From: Azospirillum lipoferum
GTDB lineage: Bacteria > Pseudomonadota > Alphaproteobacteria > Azospirillales > Azospirillaceae
NCBI RefSeq assembly: GCF_024170005.1
Contig: NZ_JALJXJ010000023.1
Coordinates: forward strand, 32,944 to 96,943
DNA: 64,000 nucleotides
Direction of reading: 5' to 3'
This document shows positions 53,869-63,529 of this stretch, one piece after another; the first letter of the stretch is position 1; each line of letters starts with the position of its first letter. The position numbers and the translations under genes were made by a program. A model generated the notes under the pieces. The model was not told the origin of the DNA, did not search any database, and saw only the letters and a program-made list of their open reading frames with translations.

Positions 53869-55320
53869 ATGACGATCCGCAAATTGCCGTCCGCCCCCTC
53901 CCTGGACACCCCACCGTCTCCTCCCGCCCAGCGCCGTCCGAAGCAGGACCGCAGCAGGCGGTCGCTGGAAAGGATGCTCCAGGCGGCAGAGGCGATCATC
54001 GCCACGCAAGGCGTCGATGCCCTGACCGTGGCTGCGCTTCTGCACGATTCCCAGGTTTCCAACGGCACTTTCTACGCCCGGTTTTCAGGGAAGGAGGCTC
54101 TGGTCCACGCCGTCCTCGACCGCGCGCTCGACCGGATGGAACAGGCGATGGACACCGAATGCGCCCGGCTGGAAGGGGCGGACATCTCCCTGTCCCAGGC
54201 GATCAGCACCGTCACGGCCACGCTGGGACGCCAGTTCCGCGAGAGCGCCGGTCTCTTCGCATCGCTCATGCATCTCAGTCCGAACGACGTCGCCATGCAG
54301 GAGCGGGCGCTCCAGACCCACCGGCGCATCGAGACGATGATCCAGCGTACCATCGAGCCGCGGCTGCCGCCGGCGAACCGGCCGCGGGCGGGCCGCATGA
54401 TCGCCATGGCCCATCACGTCCTGTTCGCCGTGCTGTCGGAACGCATCACCGCCCGGCAGGAGGCGCTCAGCAAGCATCATGAAAGCTGGGACGATATGCA
54501 GGACGAGTTGTCGACCCTGCTGATCCGCTATCTCGCGGACACTGGCGGCGCAGACGCCGGCGACGGGGAAGCTGCCCTGGCCGAAGGCTGGCCACCGCCG
54601 GGCGACGGCAACGCAGCGGACGCGCCGCCGCGATCCTGGATGCCGGCCGAGCGGAGCCGGGAGGAGGACGGAGACGAGGAGGATGGCGGCACCGGCCGCA
54701 GGCTGAGCGCCTATTCCCAGCGCAAGCTCGACCAGATTCTGACGGCGGCCCGGACGCTGTTCACCCGCCACGGCTATGGCACGACCAGCATGGTGCAGGT
54801 CGCAGCGGAGGCGAAGGTCGGCAAGGCGACGGTCTATTCCCATTTCGCCACCAAGGCGGATCTGTTCGCGGCCGTGGTGGCCGCCGAATCGCGCAGCCGG
54901 CTCACCGAACTGGCGCCCCGCCCCGGCGACGACGTGGCGGAGACCCTGCGCCGCTTCGCCCGTCAGGCCTTCGAGCTTCTGCTGAACCCCAGCACCACGT
55001 CGAAGCTGCGGATGATCGCCGCCGAAGCCGAACGCTTTCCGGAACTGGGGGAAATCTTCTATGCGGCAGGCCCGGCCCAATTGCAGGCGGCCCTCAGCGG
55101 CTTCCTCGCCGATGCGATGGAGCGCGGCGTTCTGCGCCGTGAGGTGCCTCAGCTGGCCGCCGGCCACTTCCTCGCCCTGATCTGCGGCGAGCTGCGCGTC
55201 CGGGAACTGGTGGGCACCGCGGCGGCGATCCCGCCGGCCGGCCGCGACCAGGTGCTGACCTCCGGCGTGGATGCCTTCCTGCGGGCCTACCGCCCCGGCG
55301 AGGGAAAAAATCAGAACTGA
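53869..55320 (+). CDS. Fused double TetR-family regulator
   Basis: 483 residues, about twice the usual length. ATG 53869 begins MTIRKLPSAP; a longer frame is open upstream to 53656 but is not family-like. Two TetR units in one chain: HTH 1 at ~31-80 (RSLERMLQAAEAIIATQGVDALTVAALLHDSQVSNGTFYARFSGKEAL) and HTH 2 at ~285-335 (LDQILTAARTLFTRHGYGTTSMVQVAAEAKVGKATVYSHFATKADLF), each followed by a helical ligand domain. An acidic, Gly/Pro-rich linker (225-280) joins them. It can fold as an internal pseudo-dimer. Flanked by both aromatic operons, so the likely regulator of one or both. Confidence 0.88.
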   Translation: MTIRKLPSAPSLDTPPSPPAQRRPKQDRSRRSLERMLQAAEAIIATQGVDALTVAALLHDSQVSNGTFYARFSGKEALVHAVLDRALDRMEQAMDTECARLEGADISLSQAISTVTATLGRQFRESAGLFASLMHLSPNDVAMQERALQTHRRIETMIQRTIEPRLPPANRPRAGRMIAMAHHVLFAVLSERITARQEALSKHHESWDDMQDELSTLLIRYLADTGGADAGDGEAALAEGWPPPGDGNAADAPPRSWMPAERSREEDGDEEDGGTGRRLSAYSQRKLDQILTAARTLFTRHGYGTTSMVQVAAEAKVGKATVYSHFATKADLFAAVVAAESRSRLTELAPRPGDDVAETLRRFARQAFELLLNPSTTSKLRMIAAEAERFPELGEIFYAAGPAQLQAALSGFLADAMERGVLRREVPQLAAGHFLALICGELRVRELVGTAAAIPPAGRDQVLTSGVDAFLRAYRPGEGKNQN

Positions 55321-55336
55321 ACAGTATGGTTCAGTT
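55315..55336. promoter_or_regulatory. TetR-type operator palindrome overlapping the regulator stop
   Basis: AACTGAAC (55315-55322) and GTTCAGTT (55329-55336) are perfect 8-bp inverted arms with spacer AGTATG. The site overlaps the TetR stop codon and directly precedes TTGACG (55342-55347), a good -35 hexamer for the stilbene-dioxygenase operon. Binding here would block that promoter. Confidence 0.6.
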
Positions 55337-55490
55337 TTTTGTTGACGCACCCAGCAAACCGCGCAATCCTCCCTTCCACGATCGGTCCGCGACGCTCCGC
55401 CTGCGCAACAGTCCGGTGTTTTCAGTCCGGTGTTCTCACGACGGCGGCGCGCGGATCCGACACGATCTTCCGAAAATCGGGGAGGACCCC

Positions 55491-56966
55491 ATGACCGTTG
55501 CCCACGCGGCCGAAGACGGCCTGCGTTTTCCGGATTCGCTGGTTTTCCGCGGCTATGCGGCACCCGTCCGCATCGAAGGGGATGTGTACGACCTGGAGGT
55601 GATCGGCCGCATTCCCGAAGGGCTGAACGGCGCCTATGTGCGGGCCAGCGCCGACCATGCCTATCCGCCGCTGCATGGCAAGGACATCTTCCTGAACGGC
55701 GACGGCATGATCCATCTGCTGCGCTTCGAGAATGGCCATGCCGATCTGAAGACGCGCTATGTGCAGACCGAAAAACTGAAGCGCGAGCGGGCCGCACGCC
55801 GGGCATTGTTCGGCCATTACCGCAACCCTTTCACCGATGATCCGAGCGTGGCCGGCGTCGATTCCAACACCGCCAACACGTCGGTTCTCTGGCATGGCGG
55901 ACGGCTGTTCGCCCTGAAGGAGGCCGCGTTGCCCATGCAGCTCGACCCCCGCACGCTGGAAACGCTGGGGCCGTGGAACTTCAACGGCAAACTGACGGGC
56001 CGGACCTTCACCGCCCACCCGAAGATCGACCCAAAGACCGGCGAACTGATCGCCTTCTCCTACAACACCTCGGGACAGGCGTCGAAGGAGATCGACCTGC
56101 ACTGGATCTCTCCCGACGGCGAGCTTGTCCGGCAGGAAACCTTCGAGGCGCCCTACCCGTCGATGGTGCACGACTGCCTGGTTTCGCCGAACTACATCGC
56201 CTTCACCATTTGCCCGATGCTGTGCGACTGGGAGCGGGTGAAACGTGGAGAACCCTATTTCGTCTGGGATCCGAGCCTGCCGGTCATGGTCGCCGTCATT
56301 CCGCGCAAGGAAGGCGTGAAGGGCATCCGCTGGTTCCGCAGCCCGATCATCGGCATGGAAACCCACACCATCAACGCCTGGGAGGATGGCAGCGTCCTGC
56401 ATCTGGACCATTTCTTCACCCGGTCGGGCTGGCTGTCGCAATTCCCCCATGCCAGCGATCCCGACGCCCATGAACTGCCGCCCTTTGCCGAACGCTGGAG
56501 CGTCGATCTGGCATCCGCCGACGACAGCGTGTCCATCGAACGGCTGAACGAACAGGTCGGCGAAATGCCGGTCATCGACCCCCGCTATCTCGGGCAGAAG
56601 ACGCGGCGCTTCTTCTTCGGAACGGCCAATCCGGCGCTCGGCCCCATGCTGGACTGGGGACCGAAGGGCCCCCCCTTCACCTGCCTGTGCCGGGCCGATC
56701 TGGAGACGGGCGAACTCGACTATTATTATGCGGGCCCGGACTCCTCGCCCGAAGAACCGCTGTTCGTGCCCAAGAGCGCGGATGCGCCGGAAAACGACGG
56801 CTGGCTGATCTGCGTCGTCGGGCGGCGGGCGGAAAACCGCACCGATGTGGTGATCCTGGATGCCTGCGATCTGGCCGCCGGCCCGGTCGCGACCATCCGT
56901 CTGCCCTGCCGCATCCACGAGGGCTTCCACGGCACCTGGCTGCCGCCGCAGGCGGTCGGCCTCTGA
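55491..56966 (+). CDS. Carotenoid-oxygenase-family dioxygenase, probable lignostilbene-cleaving
   Basis: 491 residues, similar to lignostilbene-alpha,beta-dioxygenases (~485). ATG 55491 with GGGGAGG upstream. The four iron-binding His are visible in FTAHPKIDPKTGE, PSMVHDCLVS, IGMETHTINAWED and the C-terminal HEGFHGTWLP. It splits the central double bond of a 4-hydroxystilbene into two aldehydes, giving vanillin when the substrate is a lignin-derived stilbene. Downstream vanillin dehydrogenase and vanillate demethylase genes support this over carotenoid cleavage. First gene of a four-gene run. Confidence 0.88.
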   Translation: MTVAHAAEDGLRFPDSLVFRGYAAPVRIEGDVYDLEVIGRIPEGLNGAYVRASADHAYPPLHGKDIFLNGDGMIHLLRFENGHADLKTRYVQTEKLKRERAARRALFGHYRNPFTDDPSVAGVDSNTANTSVLWHGGRLFALKEAALPMQLDPRTLETLGPWNFNGKLTGRTFTAHPKIDPKTGELIAFSYNTSGQASKEIDLHWISPDGELVRQETFEAPYPSMVHDCLVSPNYIAFTICPMLCDWERVKRGEPYFVWDPSLPVMVAVIPRKEGVKGIRWFRSPIIGMETHTINAWEDGSVLHLDHFFTRSGWLSQFPHASDPDAHELPPFAERWSVDLASADDSVSIERLNEQVGEMPVIDPRYLGQKTRRFFFGTANPALGPMLDWGPKGPPFTCLCRADLETGELDYYYAGPDSSPEEPLFVPKSADAPENDGWLICVVGRRAENRTDVVILDACDLAAGPVATIRLPCRIHEGFHGTWLPPQAVGL

Positions 56967-57099
56967 CGCCGCCTCCCGACCGCCCGCTCCACCCGGCCTT
57001 GCCAGTCCAACCTCCCTGATTGCGGCCCTTGGCGGCCTCCCTCGCGGTCGCGGCGGGGGCTGCCGGTCCTTTGACCGCGCCATGCCCAGGACTATGTCA

Positions 57100-58545
57100 A
57101 TGACCCTGATTCCACTCATCATCGACGGATGCGAATGCCCGGCTGCGGACGGCAGCAGCTTCGAGCGCCGGGATCCCGTCACCGGAGAGGTCGCCAGCCG
57201 TGCGGCGGCAGCCAAGCCGGCCGATGTCCAGACCGCGGTCGCGGCAGCGCAGGCGGCTTTCCGATCCTGGTCGGAAACCGGCCCTGGCGAAAGGCGGCGG
57301 CTCCTGCTGCGCGCGGCCGACCTGCTGGAAGCGCGGGAGGAGGAATTCGCCGCCGCGATGCTGACGGAGACCGGAGCCACCCGCATGTGGGCCGGTTTCA
57401 ACGTCCATCTGGCGGCCGGTGTGCTGCGGGAGGCGGCAGCGCTGACCACCCAGATCACCGGGGAGGTCATCCCCTCCGACAAGCCGGGCATCCTGTCCCT
57501 TGCGGTCCGGCGGGCGGCGGGTGTCGTGCTGGGGATCGCACCATGGAACGCTCCGGTCATCCTCGCCATGCGCGCGATCGCCACGCCGCTGGCTTGCGGC
57601 AACACGGTCATTCTCCGCTCCTCGGAACTCTGCCCGTCCACCCACCATCTGGTCGGCCGCATCCTCAACGAGGCCGGCTTTCCGCCGGGCGTGGTGACGG
57701 TTCTGTCGAACGCCCCGGCCGATGCGCCCGCCGTGGTCGAGGCGCTGATCGCCCATCCCGCGGTGCGGCGGGTGAACTTCACCGGATCGACGGGGGTCGG
57801 CCGGATCATCGCCAGGCTGGCGGCCGAGCATCTGAAACCCGCGCTGCTGGAGTTGGGCGGCAAGGCTCCGCTGATCGTGCTGGACGACGCGGATCTGGAT
57901 CAGGCGGTCGATGCCGCCATTTTCGGCGCCTTCATGAACCAGGGCCAGATCTGCATGTCCACCGACCGTTTCATCGTGGACGAGTCAGTGGCGGACGGCT
58001 TCGTGGCGAAACTCTCGGAACGGGCCGGCAAACTGTCGGCCGGCGATCCGCGCGAGCCGGTACTGCTCGGCTCGCTCATCGATCCGTCGGCCGCCGACCG
58101 GATGGAGACGCTGATCGCCGACGCCGTCGGCAAGGGCGCGCAGCTCGCCGCCGGCGGTCGGCGCAGCGGCAGCGTCGTCACTCCGACCATTCTCGATCAT
58201 GTCCGGCCGGGCATGCTGGTCTATGGCGAGGAGTCCTTCGGGCCGGTGAAGCCGGTCATCCGCGCCAGGGATACGGCGGACGCCATCCGCATCGCCAACG
58301 ACAGCCCTTACGGTCTTTCGGCGGCTGTGTTCGGCCGGGACACCCGTCGCGCCATGGTGGTGGCGCAGCGTCTCGACACCGGCATCTGCCATATCAACGG
58401 ACCGACCGTGGCGGACGAGCCGCAAATGCCGTTCGGCGGCGTCAAGGCCAGCGGATACGGCCGTTTCGGCGGAAAGGCCGCGATTGATGCCTTCACCGAG
58501 CTGCGCTGGATCACCATCGAAGGCCCGCAGCCCTACCCGTTCTGA
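57100..58545 (+). CDS. vdh: Aldehyde dehydrogenase, probable vanillin dehydrogenase
   Basis: 481 residues from ATG 57100 (AGGA 9 bases upstream); 57082 and 57094 are alternatives. NAD(P)-dependent ALDH: VVLGIAPWNAPVILAMRAIATPLACGNTVILRSSE, cofactor GSTGVGR, general-base Glu in LLELGGKAPLIVLDDADLD, catalytic Cys in NQGQICMSTDRF, and YGEESFGPVKPV. The NQGQICMS context and the flanking genes fit vanillin/salicylaldehyde dehydrogenases. It oxidises vanillin to vanillate, the substrate of the next two gene products. A gap of 133 bp separates it from the dioxygenase gene. Confidence 0.88.
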   Translation: MTLIPLIIDGCECPAADGSSFERRDPVTGEVASRAAAAKPADVQTAVAAAQAAFRSWSETGPGERRRLLLRAADLLEAREEEFAAAMLTETGATRMWAGFNVHLAAGVLREAAALTTQITGEVIPSDKPGILSLAVRRAAGVVLGIAPWNAPVILAMRAIATPLACGNTVILRSSELCPSTHHLVGRILNEAGFPPGVVTVLSNAPADAPAVVEALIAHPAVRRVNFTGSTGVGRIIARLAAEHLKPALLELGGKAPLIVLDDADLDQAVDAAIFGAFMNQGQICMSTDRFIVDESVADGFVAKLSERAGKLSAGDPREPVLLGSLIDPSAADRMETLIADAVGKGAQLAAGGRRSGSVVTPTILDHVRPGMLVYGEESFGPVKPVIRARDTADAIRIANDSPYGLSAAVFGRDTRRAMVVAQRLDTGICHINGPTVADEPQMPFGGVKASGYGRFGGKAAIDAFTELRWITIEGPQPYPF

Positions 58546-58587
58546 ATGCCGCGGACAGCGTGACTGATTTCATTGGAGCACCGGAGC

Positions 58588-59625
58588 ATGGCCTTTCTTC
58601 GCAACATCTGGTACGTCGCGGCATGGGATCACGAGGTTGCGGACGGCAGGCCTCTGGCCCGGACGCTGCTGAACGAACCCGTCGTGATGTTCCGCAGCTC
58701 TCAGGGCGTCCATGCGCTGACGGATCGCTGCCCCCATCGCTTCGCCCCGCTGCATTTGGGCAAACAGGTGGGGAATGCCCTGCAATGCCCCTATCACGGC
58801 CTCGAATTCGACGGGTCCGGGGCCTGCACCCGCAATCCCCATGGCGATGGGAGCATCCCCAAGGCCGCAAAGGTCAAATCCTATCCGATGGTGGAACAGG
58901 ACAGCATCCTGTGGATCTGGATGGGCGATCCCGAGAAGGCCGATCCGACCCTGATCCCACGCTTCGAAAGCCTCGATCCGGAAAACTGGTACATCGGCAA
59001 GGACTATCTGCGGGCGCGGGCGAATTACCAGCTCGAAGTCGACAACATCATGGACTTGAGCCATATCGATTACCTGCACGCCTCGACCTTGGGAAATGGC
59101 AACGGCAAGAACGCCGAGACGACGGTGGTTCAGGATGGCAACACCGTTCATTCCCTGCGCCTGAACCGCAATGAACTGCTGTCGCCGGAACTGGAAAGGC
59201 GCAACGGCCTGCCGCCGGGGACGCCGGTCGACCGCTGGCTCGATGTGCGATGGGATCCGCCGGGTGTCATGGAACTGGTGGTCGGGAACGCGCCGACGGG
59301 ATCGGAGGATCCTAGGAAGGCTCCCGGCCAGATCCGATATTTCCAGCATCTCTTCAGCCCCGAAACGGAGCATACGGCCCATTACTGGTTCGCCACGAGC
59401 CGCCGGAAGGATCTGGGTCCGGAGGGGGAGCGGATCGTCGCCGAAATGATCGTGTTCCTGCGCCAGCCGTTCGAAACCGAGGATCTGCCGATGCTGGAGG
59501 CTCAGCAACGCACGATGGGGACGGCGGATTTCTGGGAGTTGCGGCCGATTCTTCTGCCCACCGACGCGCCGGGCATCCGCGCCAGGCGCGTCCTCGATGC
59601 GATGATTAAAGCCGAACAGAAATGA
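58588..59625 (+). CDS. vanA: Vanillate O-demethylase oxygenase subunit (Rieske)
   Basis: 345 residues from ATG 58588. Rieske cluster ligands CPHRFAPLHLG and CPYHGLEFD (C-x-H ... C-x2-H) near residues 47-70. Mononuclear iron site in NIMDLSHIDYLH (D-x2-H-x4-H) near residue 160. The N-terminus FLRNIWYVAAWDHEV is the VanA pattern. It removes the methoxy methyl of vanillate as formaldehyde, giving protocatechuate. Its electron donor is the next gene. Related aromatic demethylases (e.g. for syringate or dicamba) cannot be excluded. Confidence 0.9.
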   Translation: MAFLRNIWYVAAWDHEVADGRPLARTLLNEPVVMFRSSQGVHALTDRCPHRFAPLHLGKQVGNALQCPYHGLEFDGSGACTRNPHGDGSIPKAAKVKSYPMVEQDSILWIWMGDPEKADPTLIPRFESLDPENWYIGKDYLRARANYQLEVDNIMDLSHIDYLHASTLGNGNGKNAETTVVQDGNTVHSLRLNRNELLSPELERRNGLPPGTPVDRWLDVRWDPPGVMELVVGNAPTGSEDPRKAPGQIRYFQHLFSPETEHTAHYWFATSRRKDLGPEGERIVAEMIVFLRQPFETEDLPMLEAQQRTMGTADFWELRPILLPTDAPGIRARRVLDAMIKAEQK

Positions 59626-59693
59626 GTGTCTGTCGCAAGCCCGCTTTGGCTGCCCGCCTTGCGTACGGAGACAGGAGCGAAAAAGAACCCGCC

Positions 59694-60656
59694 ATGACCT
59701 TGAACATGCTGGTTGGGAAATTCCGCCGGGAAACGGACGACATCGTTTCGATCGAACTGGTCGATGCCGACGGGCACCCGCTGCCGGCCTTCAGCGCTGG
59801 TTCCCACATCGACGTCCACATCGGCGATGGTCTGGTCCGGCAATATTCGCTGTGCAACTCGCCGGCGGACACCGACCGTTACGTCATCGGCGTCCTGAAG
59901 GATCCGAAGTCGCGCGGCGGATCGGCCGCCCTTCACGGCATGCTGGCCGAGGGTCTGCGGCTGCGGATCGGCGAACCGCGCAACCTGTTCCCGCTCGACG
60001 AGACGGCCGACCGGACCCTGCTGTTCGCCGGTGGCATCGGCATCACCCCGATGCTGGCCATGGCCGAACGGTTGAAGATGCTGGGGCGTCGGTTCGAACT
60101 GCATTACTGGGGCCGCAGCCTGCCCAGAATGGCGTTCCTCGACCGCATCGCAGCATCGGATTTCAAGGACAATGTGCGGATCCATTGCGACGATGCGCCG
60201 GAAGACCAGAGGTTGGATCCGGACGACGTCCTTCCCAACCCGGAGGCGGGAACCCATCTGTACGTCTGTGGTCCGCAGGGCTTCATCGGCTGCGTCCTCG
60301 AACGCGCACGCACGCGCGGCTGGCTGGAGTCGCGGCTGCACAAGGAATATTTCGGCACGATTGTCAGCGATGATCCTGCCGGTGGCGGCGCCTTCACCAT
60401 ACGGATCGCACACACCGGCGCCATCATTCCGGTGAATCCCGGTCAGAGCGCCGTCGCTGCGTTGGCCGCGCATGGGATCGAGCTTCCCGTCTCCTGCGAG
60501 CAGGGGGTCTGCGGCACCTGCCTGACCAGGATCGTCGACGGCATTCCCGATCATCGGGATTCCTATCTCACCGACGACGAACGCGAGGCGAACGCCGTGT
60601 TCCTGCCCTGTTGCTCGCGTGCAAAATCCGAATGTCTCGTCATCGACATCCTGTGA
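59694..60656 (+). CDS. vanB: Vanillate O-demethylase reductase subunit (FMN/NAD/2Fe-2S)
   Basis: 320 residues from ATG 59694, the family's usual length; an ATG at 59622 overlapping the vanA stop would add 24 residues. FMN-binding region RQYSLCNSPADTDRYVIGVLKD, NAD-binding LLFAGGIGITPMLAMAERL and YVCGPQGFI, and a C-terminal plant-type ferredoxin domain with CEQGVCGTCLT and the last Cys in LPCCSRAKSE. It passes electrons from NADH to VanA. Confidence 0.92.
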   Translation: MTLNMLVGKFRRETDDIVSIELVDADGHPLPAFSAGSHIDVHIGDGLVRQYSLCNSPADTDRYVIGVLKDPKSRGGSAALHGMLAEGLRLRIGEPRNLFPLDETADRTLLFAGGIGITPMLAMAERLKMLGRRFELHYWGRSLPRMAFLDRIAASDFKDNVRIHCDDAPEDQRLDPDDVLPNPEAGTHLYVCGPQGFIGCVLERARTRGWLESRLHKEYFGTIVSDDPAGGGAFTIRIAHTGAIIPVNPGQSAVAALAAHGIELPVSCEQGVCGTCLTRIVDGIPDHRDSYLTDDEREANAVFLPCCSRAKSECLVIDIL

Positions 60657-61060
60657 ACCGCCTCAGGTTTGTCGGAAACCATGGTCAGGCCGTTTCCAGC
60701 GACTGGGAATCGGTGCCCCGCGGGGCCGGTATCACCGGATCGGCGGCAAGTACCTGAACCGCTACGCCGCCGAGATGGCGTGGCGGGAAGACCAGCAACC
60801 GCGCACAGTTCCGCACCGTAGGCTTCCGTGCCGCCGCGTTGCCCCCGTCGGTAGATTGGTGCGGGTACTGGCAGCGCGGCCGGGAAGCATAACTGGAGCG
60901 GGCACAAAGACTCGACATAGCAGCGCATTTTTGCGTAAATTTTCCTGATCGGCCAACCATCAGGACGTTTAGGCAAGACATGTCCATCGGATCTGTCGCG
61001 TCCATTGATGAGGCTGGTGATGACGGGATTAGGGCTCCCAACGCTTTCCCCGGTTCTGTC
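60657..61060. other. Gene-free stretch between vanB and the PDZ lipoprotein gene
   Basis: About 400 bp with only shadow frames. The right half (60880-60980) is less GC-rich. I see no RNA gene, repeat or obvious terminator. Confidence 0.4.
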
Positions 61061-62200
61061 TCACGGCGGCGGCGACCAAGCCAACTCCGTCAGTGACCTG
61101 CTCTGCCTGAGGGACTCGTACACCCTCGCGCCCTCCTCACGCTCTGTCCGGCACAACATCGTCAGGATCTCTGAGTCCGTGTTGACCGATGTGCATACCG
61201 TCGAGTCCCGGTTGCAGTTCGGTCGCGGGTGCGGCGTCAGCCATTTGCCGGGCTGAGCCTTCTGCGCCGCCAGCAGGAACGCCGCCGTCACCTTGGCGCT
61301 CTCTGCCTCGCTGCCATTGTTGCGCACCGTGAACAGTGACGAGCGCACACCGCTGGCGAGAGTGCCCGAGGTCATTAGCTGCGCCACACAGGAGCGCTCG
61401 CGCACTGACGCCGCCAGTGCCGGCGCATCAGCATACACGACGCCCGCCGGCAGCGCCGGGGTGTTGCTGGCGACGGGCCCCACGACCACCTCGCGCAATT
61501 CGCGTCCGCGCCATAGCTTCACAGTCACGCTCTGTCCGTCCGGCACCACACCCAGCACGCGGCGCATTTGCACCGGATCGCCCACCACCACACCACGGAC
61601 CTCGAGAATGACGTCGCCCGACCAGATGCCCGACACATCGGCCGCTTGGCCCGGCATCAGTTCCATCACCACCAAGCCGCGTGGCGCCTCCAGCCCCACC
61701 GCCTGTGCCACTTGGGCTGTCACCGGGGCCACCGACATTCCCACCTTACCCTGCGGTTCGCTCGCCTGTACCGTTGCCGGTCCTGGCGGTGTGCCAGTTA
61801 CGGCTCCGCCCATGCCTTTGGACCCAACGGTGGCGGATGGAGCCAAGGTGGAGCCCACACCCGACACCGCACCTGCACCCGTCGCCGGACAACGCTGCTC
61901 TGCCATGACTTGGCGCAACGCCTGGACATTGATCGACATTGATTGGCGGTAAGCCGGAGGCACCGACGACAGGCTATCGGTGTTCGTTTGCAGCAGTATC
62001 GCCAGTGCCTGACAGCTCGTACCCCGATAGTAGGAAGCCGTCTCCGCCACCTGCGACGCCTCCGACGGCGCGCTCACCGTACCTGCCGCGCCTATCGCCA
62101 GCCCAACCGGATCGCCCGCACAGCCCGACAGCACCGCGGCTCCCGAAGCCACCACAAGCACGGCCATCCATGTCGAGGCCCCTGTGCGAACGTGCTGCAT
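61061..62200 (-). CDS. PDZ-domain lipoprotein
   Basis: 379 residues from ATG 62200 (GGGGAG upstream); a longer frame to 62440 lacks a signal. The signal peptide MQHVRTGASTWMAVLVVASGAAVLSGC ends in the lipobox LSGC with lipidated Cys27. A PDZ domain spans about 150-245: GLEAPRGLVVMELMPGQAADVSGIWSGDVILEVRGVVVGDPVQMRRVLGVVPDGQSVTVKLWRGRE, the same layout as the PDZ of DegP-type proteases, but no protease domain is present. The N-terminal ~100 residues and C-terminal ~130 residues are unassigned. Probably anchored to a membrane in the periplasm. No partner is evident. Confidence 0.75.
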   Translation of the reverse strand: MQHVRTGASTWMAVLVVASGAAVLSGCAGDPVGLAIGAAGTVSAPSEASQVAETASYYRGTSCQALAILLQTNTDSLSSVPPAYRQSMSINVQALRQVMAEQRCPATGAGAVSGVGSTLAPSATVGSKGMGGAVTGTPPGPATVQASEPQGKVGMSVAPVTAQVAQAVGLEAPRGLVVMELMPGQAADVSGIWSGDVILEVRGVVVGDPVQMRRVLGVVPDGQSVTVKLWRGRELREVVVGPVASNTPALPAGVVYADAPALAASVRERSCVAQLMTSGTLASGVRSSLFTVRNNGSEAESAKVTAAFLLAAQKAQPGKWLTPHPRPNCNRDSTVCTSVNTDSEILTMLCRTEREEGARVYESLRQSRSLTELAWSPPP

Positions 62201-62456
62201 CAAAACGGTCTCCCCATGTATCCACCAAAGGGCTTCTTGCAGAGCCTCTGATCCGGTTGGGTTTTCCGAGATGGGTTGCCCATCCCGCCCACTCCAGGAT
62301 GCAGTGTGCCCGCTCGAAAATGATACGAAAAGCGGCGAAAGGCGCGTGCCGCTTCTGCCTCTCTCGTCACCCCCACGGCTCCGCCAGAACACCGAACCCG
62401 ACGAGCTTATGGTCCCGCAGCACCACGCGCCGCAGCCCACGCTCCGGCGCCATCAT

Positions 62457-62560
62457 CCCAGCAGGTGATCAGTTGCTGGATCAGCAGCGACTTGCCCAGC
62501 CCGCTGTCGCCGGAGAACAGGCACACCGTCCCACGCAGGGCGGCGCCGTCGCTCACCGCC
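62457..62560 (-). pseudogene. Fragment of an AAA/RepA-type ATPase (Walker A region)
   Basis: A ~30-residue minus-strand piece, AALRGTVCLFSGDSGLGKSLLIQQLITCW, contains a perfect P-loop (GDSGLGKS) as in AAA_25/RepA-like ATPases of phages and plasmids. Sequence on both sides is unrelated to such a protein. It is a broken remnant joined head-on to the phage-type fragment next to it. Confidence 0.6.
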
Positions 62561-63529
62561 GACCGCATCGACCTGGAGACGCGCCGCCTGGCCGTCTTGG
62601 ATCGGCGCATCGACAGCCACACTCGCGAGATGGACGGGTTACGGTGGCAGATCGCCCAGACCGTCGACCCGGTCGAGCGGGCGCGCATCGCGGACGAGTT
62701 CCGGACCAAGGTCCGCGACCTTTCCCAGACCCGCACCCAGGCATCCGACATGCGCGGCCGGCTGGAGAGCATGCGCGCCGAGGCCGCACCGCCGGCACCG
62801 GGGGACCGCGTCAGCGTGACCTATGGCCGGACGGGCGAGACATACGAGGCGACCTTCGAGGGAACCCGCGGCCCCCGCACGCTGGTGCGCCGCGACGATG
62901 GCCGCCTGTTCACGCCCATCACGTCCGCCCACACCATCGAGCGCGTGCAGCAGTCGGCACCGGCAGCCAGCGCCCCGCAGCGCACCACCCAGCCCAAGGC
63001 CGCCAGCCTGTTCCAGTTCCTGACCGCCAAGGGCGGCATTCAGGACCAGGGGGGCGAGCTGCGCACCAAGGATCTGCATCGGGCGTTCGTCCCCGGCGGT
63101 GGCAAGCTGGTGCGCGCCAACGGGCTCCCGCTCGACCGGGCGCGGGAGCTGGCCGCGGAGGCGGGGTATCTGCGCCCCTCCGACCGTGGCGACCGGTTCG
63201 GCCGGACCGACGTTGCCGACCTTCTCGACACGATCGACCGGGAGGCCCGCGGCGCCAAGGTCTATCCGCTCGACGACACCGCCGACATGGCCAGCAGCCG
63301 CGCTGGGCGTGGGCAGGCCGAGGAGGAAGCGTTCCGGCTGGACGCGGCCCGGCGGGAGGTGGCGGAATACACCGATGGCGCCGGGCTGAGGATGGCTCCG
63401 GAGGAGGTGGACGGCGCGTCGCGCCTGATGATCGAGGATGGTCTCCCGGCGGACGAAGCCGTCGGCGAGATGATCGAGCGTTCCATGTGTTGCGACCGGA
63501 TAGAAGTGTCAGTGGCTGGCGCAAAGTAG
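62552..63529 (+). pseudogene. Fragment of a large phage/plasmid polyvalent protein
   Basis: About 325 codons without a convincing start. The left part is helical and charged (RIDLETRRLAVLDRRIDSHTREMDGL, likely coiled coil). The right part holds ...LFQFLTAKGGIQDQGGELRTKDLH..., KLVRANGLPLDRARELAAEAGYL and DLLDTIDREARGAKVYPLDD, a module I recognise from very large phage-borne polyvalent/transglycosylase-type proteins. At both ends the frame passes into unrelated sequence: the ATPase fragment at left and, from about 63485, what looks like an insertion-sequence end (CCDRIEVSVAGAK tail). So it is a truncated internal piece. Confidence 0.6.

Noticed and set aside
55422..57863. 813-codon minus-strand open frame, the longest in its area
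   Set aside because: Antisense to two enzymes whose catalytic residues are all visible; no domain in the shadow.
62201..62456. Possible IS terminal sequence near 62240-62290
   Set aside because: The sequence is reminiscent of an IS end but no matching inverted repeat or target duplication could be found in the window.
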